From the NCBI GenBank assembly GCA_029059965.1, contig JAIDUY010000263.1:1-11637 (forward strand): DNA of 11,637 bases, in the 5' to 3' direction. The number at the start of each line of letters is the position of its first letter. The first letter of the stretch is position 1. The notes beneath the pieces were generated by a model. That model did no database searches and was not told the DNA's origin. It saw nothing but the letters and a program-made list of their open reading frames with translations. Of the stretch, positions 7,438 through 11,637 are shown in pieces. Source of the DNA: Muribaculaceae bacterium (lineage in GTDB: Bacteria; Bacteroidota; Bacteroidia; Bacteroidales; Muribaculaceae). The translations under genes and the position numbers were made by a program.

Positions 7438-8676
7438 ATGAAACGTATTCTCTTAGCCGTTCTCGGACTTGCCGCTGCCGCTGGCGCTTACGCCCAGGTC
7501 GACGTCGTCAAAGCCGGCGAACGCGCCATGAAAGACGGCAAAGAAGCCGCAGAGGTTGTGAGCATCATCACCCCGGCATTCACCGACCCCACAACAGCCA
7601 CTATGGCACAGACCTGGTACATCCCCGGTAAAGCCTCTTTCGCCGAGTATGACAAACTCCTTGGTCTCAAGCAGTTCGACCGCCTTCCCGAAGGTGGCGA
7701 CGCCAAGATGGGCGCCCTGCTCATCGACGGCTTCAACTACTTCGTAAAGGCATTCCCCCTCGACAGTGTTCCCGACGCAAAAGGCAAGGTAAAGCCCAAA
7801 TACAGCAAGGACATGGTGGGCATACTCTCCGGCCACTTCTCCGACTACGTTGACGCAGGCGCCACTCTCTACAACAACCACGACTACAACAACGCCTACC
7901 GCGCATGGGAAATCTTCACCACCATGCCCGAAATCCCCGCTCTCGCAGGCAAGCTCGCCCAGCACCCCGACAGCGTTTACGGCGAAATCCTCTTCAACCA
8001 GGGTATCGCCGCTTGGCAGGCCGACAGCCTCAACAACGCCCTGAATTCCTTCCTCAAGGCCAAGGACAAAGGCTATAAGAAGAAAAACCTCTACGACTAC
8101 GCCATCTCCATCGCCACCAACCTCGGCAAGAACGACACCATCCTCGCTCTCTCCGAAGAGGCTCTGCCCCTGTACGGTACCGAATCCGACCTCTACATCC
8201 GTCAGATCATCAACCACTACCTCCAGGCACGTAACTTCGACCGCGCTTTCGAAATCATCAACGGCGCTATCGCTCAGGAGCCCAACAACGCCCAGTACTA
8301 TGTAATCCAGGGCGTTCTCTACGAGAACAACGAGAACAAGGACGCTGCCATCGAGGCCTATAAGAAAGCCATCGAACTCGACGCCGCCAACGCCGACGCC
8401 CTGTTCAACTACGGCCGCATGCTCTGCGAGAAGGCATATGCCAACGCCGACGCAGCTCCCACAACCGAGGCCGAGTACATCCCCTACGCAGCCGAGAACA
8501 TCACTCCCCTGTTCCAGCAGGCTTCCGAGGTTCTGGAACGCGCATATGAGTCGTCCAGCTCCAACCCCGAAAGCACCATCACAGCCGACGTCCTCAACTA
8601 CCTCGAGAACGTCTACTACAACCTCCACGACGAGAACAAGCTCAACGACGTGAAGCGTCGCAAGACCTACCTCTGA
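7438..8676 (+). CDS. Exported tetratricopeptide-repeat protein
   Basis: This 412-residue protein starts with a clear signal peptide (KR then a hydrophobic LLAVLGLAAAAG core) with a likely cleavage after AYA at residue 19, leaving Q20; there is no lipobox, so it is probably periplasmic. TPR-like helix pairs are visible at about 133-168, 182-215, 250-283 and 285-320; the last is the best (AIEAYKKAIELDAANADALFNYG). The segment before (about 20-120) has no motif I recognise. TPR proteins hold partners together; the partner here is unknown. The gene follows gyrA closely and ends just before a strong terminator, so it is probably the second gene of the gyrA unit. I recall a similar gyrA-TPR neighbourhood in Porphyromonas gingivalis (the TprA gene), but that link is from memory and not checked. 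The translation start is supported by the signal peptide. Confidence 0.88.
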   Translation: MKRILLAVLGLAAAAGAYAQVDVVKAGERAMKDGKEAAEVVSIITPAFTDPTTATMAQTWYIPGKASFAEYDKLLGLKQFDRLPEGGDAKMGALLIDGFNYFVKAFPLDSVPDAKGKVKPKYSKDMVGILSGHFSDYVDAGATLYNNHDYNNAYRAWEIFTTMPEIPALAGKLAQHPDSVYGEILFNQGIAAWQADSLNNALNSFLKAKDKGYKKKNLYDYAISIATNLGKNDTILALSEEALPLYGTESDLYIRQIINHYLQARNFDRAFEIINGAIAQEPNNAQYYVIQGVLYENNENKDAAIEAYKKAIELDAANADALFNYGRMLCEKAYANADAAPTTEAEYIPYAAENITPLFQQASEVLERAYESSSSNPESTITADVLNYLENVYYNLHDENKLNDVKRRKTYL

Positions 8677-8702
8677 TATTGACGCTTGAACCTGATATAC
8701 GG

Positions 8703-8733
8703 GCGCCCGGCCACACTGCCGGGCGCTTTTTTT
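8703..8733 (+). terminator. Strong intrinsic terminator of the gyrA-TPR unit
   Basis: A perfect 9-bp GC-rich stem, GCGCCCGGC (8703-8711) with GCCGGGCGC (8718-8726), encloses a 6-base loop and runs directly into seven Ts (8727-8733). It lies 26 bases after the TPR stop and separates that gene from the T9SS genes that follow. Confidence 0.93.
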
Positions 8734-8792
8734 GTGCCCATACTATGGCGGCCGCATACAATAATACGCCTTTATCGGCGTTAAAACTATTG

Positions 8793-9509
8793 ATGAGATA
8801 CGCCAGGCTACTAATCATTATCGCGTCAATGGCGCTTGCTTTCGGAATGTCGGCCCGCACTTTCAACGACAAAGTGCTCAACAGGCCGTATGCCGATCTG
8901 CGCCGCTGGCATCTGGGATTCTCCGTAGGCATCTATAGCAGCGACCTCATGCTGAGCCACAACGGATACATCACACCCGAAGGTCAGGAATGGCGCATGG
9001 ACCAGCCGAACTATCAGCCGGGCTTCTGCGTCAACGGCCTGTTCAACCTCCGTCTCAACAGCTACTTCAACATCCGCTTCACTCCCGGCATGTACTTCGG
9101 CAGCCGCGACATCAGCATGGTCGAGCTCAACACCGGAGCCACAGAGCGGCAGAACATCAAGACCACATATGTGGTGCTCCCCGTCGAAGTCAAATACGCG
9201 GCAATGCGCTGGCGCAACGCCCGCCCCTACCTCATCGGCGGCATCATGCCGGCTTTCGACGTAGGCAAGAAGCGCTCCGACTTCCTCCAGCTCAAGAACA
9301 CCGACATCTTCCTCACCGTCGGATTCGGCTTTGATTTCTACCTCCCCTACTTCAAGCTCGCTCCCGAAGTCAAATTCTGCTTCGGACTCGGCGACGTGCT
9401 CCAGCACGACCGTCCCGACCTCGCCGACAACCCCGACAAATTCAAATTCACACAGTCACTGACCAAGGCAACATCGAAAATGCTGGTCGTAACATTCTAT
9501 TTTGAATAA
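8793..9509 (+). CDS. porT: Type IX secretion system outer-membrane protein PorT (SprT)
   Basis: This 238-residue protein, with a signal peptide at about 1-21 (RYARLLIIIASMALAFGMSA), matches the PorT family: NRPYADLRRWHLGFSVGIYS (30-49), the SHNGYI stretch (55-60), NIRFTPGMYFGSR (93-105), DFYLPYFKLAPEVKFCFGL (181-199) and the final VTFYFE (233-238) with the terminal aromatic typical of outer-membrane beta-barrels. PorT is a predicted outer-membrane beta-barrel essential for T9SS function in Porphyromonas and Flavobacterium; its precise role is not settled. I chose ATG 8793 because it puts the signal peptide at the N-terminus. The frame stays open upstream to 8679, but that runs through the terminator hairpin; an ATG at 8745 is the other, less likely choice. 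A small ACGCC/GGCGT hairpin (8766-8781) sits before the start. I see no clear TAnnTTTG promoter in 8734-8792. porP begins 4 bases after the stop. Confidence 0.9.
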   Translation: MRYARLLIIIASMALAFGMSARTFNDKVLNRPYADLRRWHLGFSVGIYSSDLMLSHNGYITPEGQEWRMDQPNYQPGFCVNGLFNLRLNSYFNIRFTPGMYFGSRDISMVELNTGATERQNIKTTYVVLPVEVKYAAMRWRNARPYLIGGIMPAFDVGKKRSDFLQLKNTDIFLTVGFGFDFYLPYFKLAPEVKFCFGLGDVLQHDRPDLADNPDKFKFTQSLTKATSKMLVVTFYFE

Positions 9510-9513
9510 TAAC

Positions 9514-10527
9514 ATGGAGCACGGAAACCGACCGACAGCCTGCCGCAAGGCCCTGGCCGCACTCATTTTGGGTGCGACGGCGTTCGGCGCGGCCGCGCAG
9601 ACCGACGCACAGTTCTCGCAGTACTACGAAGTGCCGTCGTTCTACAACCCGGCGGCCATAGGACAGAGCGACAACCTCCGCATCCGCGGCGGCGCACGAC
9701 TCCAGTGGGTAGGCATCGACAACGCCCCGCAGACTTTTGCCGGCGTTGCCGACATGCCCGTCAAAATCGGCAGCAAGCGCATCGGTGTGGGCCTGATGCT
9801 CAATCAGGAAAGTCAGGGTCTCTACAAGAGCCTCAACATCGACGCCCAGATTGGCTACAAGTTCCGCAAGTTCGGCGGCGAGTGGACCGTTGGTCTCGGC
9901 ATCGGCCTCTATGACCAGGCCTTCAAGGGCTCCGAGGTCTACATTCCCGACGACGACGATTACCACCAGGGAACCGACCAGGGTCTGCCCACAAGCGACA
10001 TCCACGGCACCGGCCTCGACCTTGGCGCCGGCATATGGTACCGCCATCCCAAGTTCTACGCCGGCATCAGCTGCACCCACATCAACAGCCCCACCGTCAG
10101 CATGACGGCCGAAGGCGGAGGCGGAGCATCCGGTGCCGAAAGCGTTGACAGAAAATACACTTTTACTGCCGACCGCACACTCTATTTCATGGCCGGCGGC
10201 AATATTCCGATAAAAAACACGTTATTTGAAATAGCACCCTCTCTGCTGGTGAAGAGCGATTTCACCTTCACCACAGCCGAGATTACAGCAAGGGCGCGAT
10301 ACCGCAAGTTCATCAGCTTCGGTGTCGGTTACCGCTGGAACGACGCAATCATAGCCACTGTCAGCGCAGAAATCAAGAATTTCTTCATCGGCTACAGTTT
10401 CGACTATGCCACAACGGCTATCAACCGCGCCTCCTCCGGCAGCCATGAGATATTCGTGGGCTACAGCATGAAGCTCGACCTGGGTGAGAAAAACAAAAAC
10501 CGCCACAAGAGCGTGCGCCTCATGTAA
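9514..10527 (+). CDS. porP: Type IX secretion system membrane protein PorP (PorP/SprF family)
   Basis: This 337-residue protein has an export signal (about 1-28, hydrophobic ALAALILGATAFGAAA, cleavage probably before Q29). The mature N-terminus carries the PorP/SprF signature DAQFSQYYEVPSFYNPAAIG (31-50), and the body shows alternating beta-strand patterns (for example 111-140, 265-300) and a late GSHEIFVGYSMKLDL (309-323), fitting an outer-membrane beta-barrel of this family. PorP is a core T9SS outer-membrane component; many Bacteroidota also have SprF-like paralogues tied to single secreted proteins. Here its place directly before porK, as in the P. gingivalis porPKLMN cluster, argues for the core role. 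I chose ATG 9514; a TTG at 9502 in the same frame overlaps the end of porT and adds four residues, but ATG is the simpler start. Residues 199-207 hold a glycine-rich loop. It is 4 bases after porT and 43 bases before porK, so all three are probably co-transcribed. Confidence 0.9.
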   Translation: MEHGNRPTACRKALAALILGATAFGAAAQTDAQFSQYYEVPSFYNPAAIGQSDNLRIRGGARLQWVGIDNAPQTFAGVADMPVKIGSKRIGVGLMLNQESQGLYKSLNIDAQIGYKFRKFGGEWTVGLGIGLYDQAFKGSEVYIPDDDDYHQGTDQGLPTSDIHGTGLDLGAGIWYRHPKFYAGISCTHINSPTVSMTAEGGGGASGAESVDRKYTFTADRTLYFMAGGNIPIKNTLFEIAPSLLVKSDFTFTTAEITARARYRKFISFGVGYRWNDAIIATVSAEIKNFFIGYSFDYATTAINRASSGSHEIFVGYSMKLDLGEKNKNRHKSVRLM

Positions 10528-10570
10528 GCGCCACACCACTTTTATTTAGAAAACGAAGCATACCGGATAT

Positions 10571-11637
10571 ATGAACAAAATCAACAGCACCGCTTTATCT
10601 CTCCTCGCAGCCGCAGCCCTGGCTTCCTGCGCTTCCGGAGGACGCTCGTCCGCCGGTGGCGAAGTAACAGGCGTCGGCGGCACTTCGTGGGCCGAGCCGA
10701 CTCCCTACGGCATGGTTCTGGTGGACCGTGGCTCCATGAAAGTCGGCGTAGCCAAGGACGACTCTCTGTGGAACCTCAGAGCCAACGCCAGAGGTATCTC
10801 CGTCGACGGCTTCTGGATGGACGAAACAGAAATCACCAACAGCAAATACAAGCAATTCGTATTCTGGGTGCGCGACTCCATTATCCGCGAACGCCTCGCC
10901 GACCCCGCTTTCGGAGGTAACGAAGAGTTCAAAATCGAGGAAGACCGCGAAGGCAACCCCGTGACACCCCACCTCAACTGGAACAAGCCCATCCCTTGGC
11001 GCAACCCCAACGAGGACGAGCAGCGAGCCATCGAAAGCGTCTACCGCACAAACCCCATCACCGGTGTGCGCGAGCTCGACGCCGAGCAGCTCAACTACCG
11101 CTACGAGGTCTACAACCACACCGAGGCCGCACGGCGCCGCAACAGGCTCAATCCCCGCCGCCGCGAGTACAACACCGACCGTCCCGCTCCCACCGATGTC
11201 CCCCAGATTTCCAAGGACACCGCGTGGATCAACGACGAAGGCGAAATCGTGCGCCAGACCATCTCCCGCGGTCTTACCGGCGACTACGACTTCCTCAACA
11301 CATACATCGTGAACATATATCCCGACACCACCGCCTGGATCAACGACTTCGAGAACGCCTACAACGAACCCTACGTCCGCATGTACTTCGCCCACGGCGG
11401 ATACAGCGAGTATCCCGTGGTCGGCGTGAGCTGGGAGCAGGCCAACGCATTCGCCAACTGGCGTACCGACTACCTGCGCCGCTCCCTCGGCCGTGAAGGC
11501 GTCTACGTGGAGCCCTACCGCCTGCCCACCGAGGCAGAATGGGAATATGCCGCCCGCGCCGGTGTCGACGAGAACATATACCCCTGGGACGGCGACCTCA
11601 CCATGAGCGACGACAAAGGCTGCTTCTATGCCAACTT
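10571..11637 (+). CDS. porK: Type IX secretion system ring lipoprotein PorK/GldK, N-terminal 355 residues (partial)
   Basis: The gene begins at ATG 10571 and runs off the right edge after 355 complete codons. It has a lipoprotein signal with lipobox LASC and lipidated Cys20; residue +2 is Ala, with no Asp. The mature protein is a formylglycine-generating-enzyme-like (FGE-sulfatase) fold typical of GldK/Por[16 protein letters not shown] (82-96), [18 protein letters not shown] (281-298), [16 protein letters not shown] (316-331) and YPWDG (337-341). A family-specific insertion at about 102-270 interrupts the FGE fold and includes a very basic patch ([11 protein letters not shown], 188-198) and two similar TAWIND stretches (217-222 and 254-259). 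GldK/PorK forms, with PorN/GldN, the periplasmic rings under the outer membrane through which the PorLM motor is thought to act. GldJ is a related FGE-like lipoprotein, but its gene does not usually sit beside porP, and the WMDETEITN signature plus gene order favour PorK. The genes for PorL, PorM and PorN would be expected next. Confidence 0.92.
   Translation, partial: MNKINSTALSLLAAAALASCASGGRSSAGGEVTGVGGTSWAEPTPYGMVLVDRGSMKVGVAKDDSLWNLRANARGISVDGFWMDETEITNSKYKQFVFWVRDSIIRERLADPAFGGNEEFKIEEDREGNPVTPHLNWNKPIPWRNPNEDEQRAIESVYRTNPITGVRELDAEQLNYRYEVYNHTEAARRRNRLNPRRREYNTDRPAPTDVPQISKDTAWINDEGEIVRQTISRGLTGDYDFLNTYIVNIYPDTTAWINDFENAYNEPYVRMYFAHGGYSEYPVVGVSWEQANAFANWRTDYLRRSLGREGVYVEPYRLPTEAEWEYAARAGVDENIYPWDGDLTMSDDKGCFYAN

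Noticed and set aside
7453..8628. Long minus-strand open frame of 391 codons opposite the TPR gene
   Set aside because: Same cause: C-biased third codon positions on the plus strand leave the opposite frame without stops. Its product is a V/G/E-rich low-complexity sequence, whereas the plus-strand gene has a signal peptide and TPRs.
8679..8792. Upstream extension of porT to 8679
   Set aside because: The extra residues would be encoded across a strong intrinsic terminator and would bury the signal peptide inside the protein.
1..11637. CRISPR array, tRNA/rRNA genes, insertion sequence or phage genes
   Set aside because: No regularly spaced repeats, no tRNA-like cloverleaf or rRNA segment, no transposase or integrase motifs and no terminal inverted repeats were seen in a read-through of both strands.

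Overview
The window looks like chromosomal DNA from a GC-rich member of the Bacteroidales, plausibly a gut lineage such as Muribaculaceae (family placement is inference). The reasons are: a B12-dependent class II ribonucleotide reductase and a GyrA with the degenerate Bacteroidota-style GyrA box; Bacteroidota-type promoter elements (TTTG / TAnnTTTG) in the intergenic regions; weak Shine-Dalgarno sites; and genes of the type IX secretion system (T9SS), which is known only from the Bacteroidota-related phyla. Codon third positions are strongly C/G-biased in all the genes, and nothing suggests a recently acquired island.

Layout. The left part is on the minus strand: the start of nrdJ (1-540, running off the left edge), then a two-gene unit of an ECF sigma factor (1259-1765) and a four-helix membrane protein that is probably its anti-sigma factor (668-1249), then clpC (1833-4403). 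A 425-bp divergent, AT-rich control region (4404-4828) separates clpC from gyrA on the plus strand (4829-7408). gyrA is followed after 29 bp by an exported TPR protein (7438-8676), and the unit ends at a strong intrinsic terminator (8703-8733). Next comes a T9SS gene run, porT (8793-9509), porP (9514-10527) and the first 355 codons of porK/gldK (10571 to the right edge). The genes for the motor proteins PorL/GldL and PorM/GldM and for PorN/GldN would be expected next.

How the genes relate. nrdJ, clpC and gyrA are housekeeping genes (dNTP supply, protein quality control, DNA supercoiling). The sigma/anti-sigma pair is a small envelope-to-transcription signalling unit whose signal and regulon are unknown. 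porT, porP and porK encode outer-membrane and periplasmic parts of the T9SS, which exports proteins carrying a C-terminal sorting domain.

No wholly new system is evident. The items most worth a second look are the T9SS cluster with porT directly joined to porP-porK, a perfect 12-bp GC-rich hairpin just upstream of the sigma gene whose T-tract points the 'wrong' way, the anti-sigma candidate without a zinc motif, and a glycine in GyrA at the position equivalent to E. coli Asp87.
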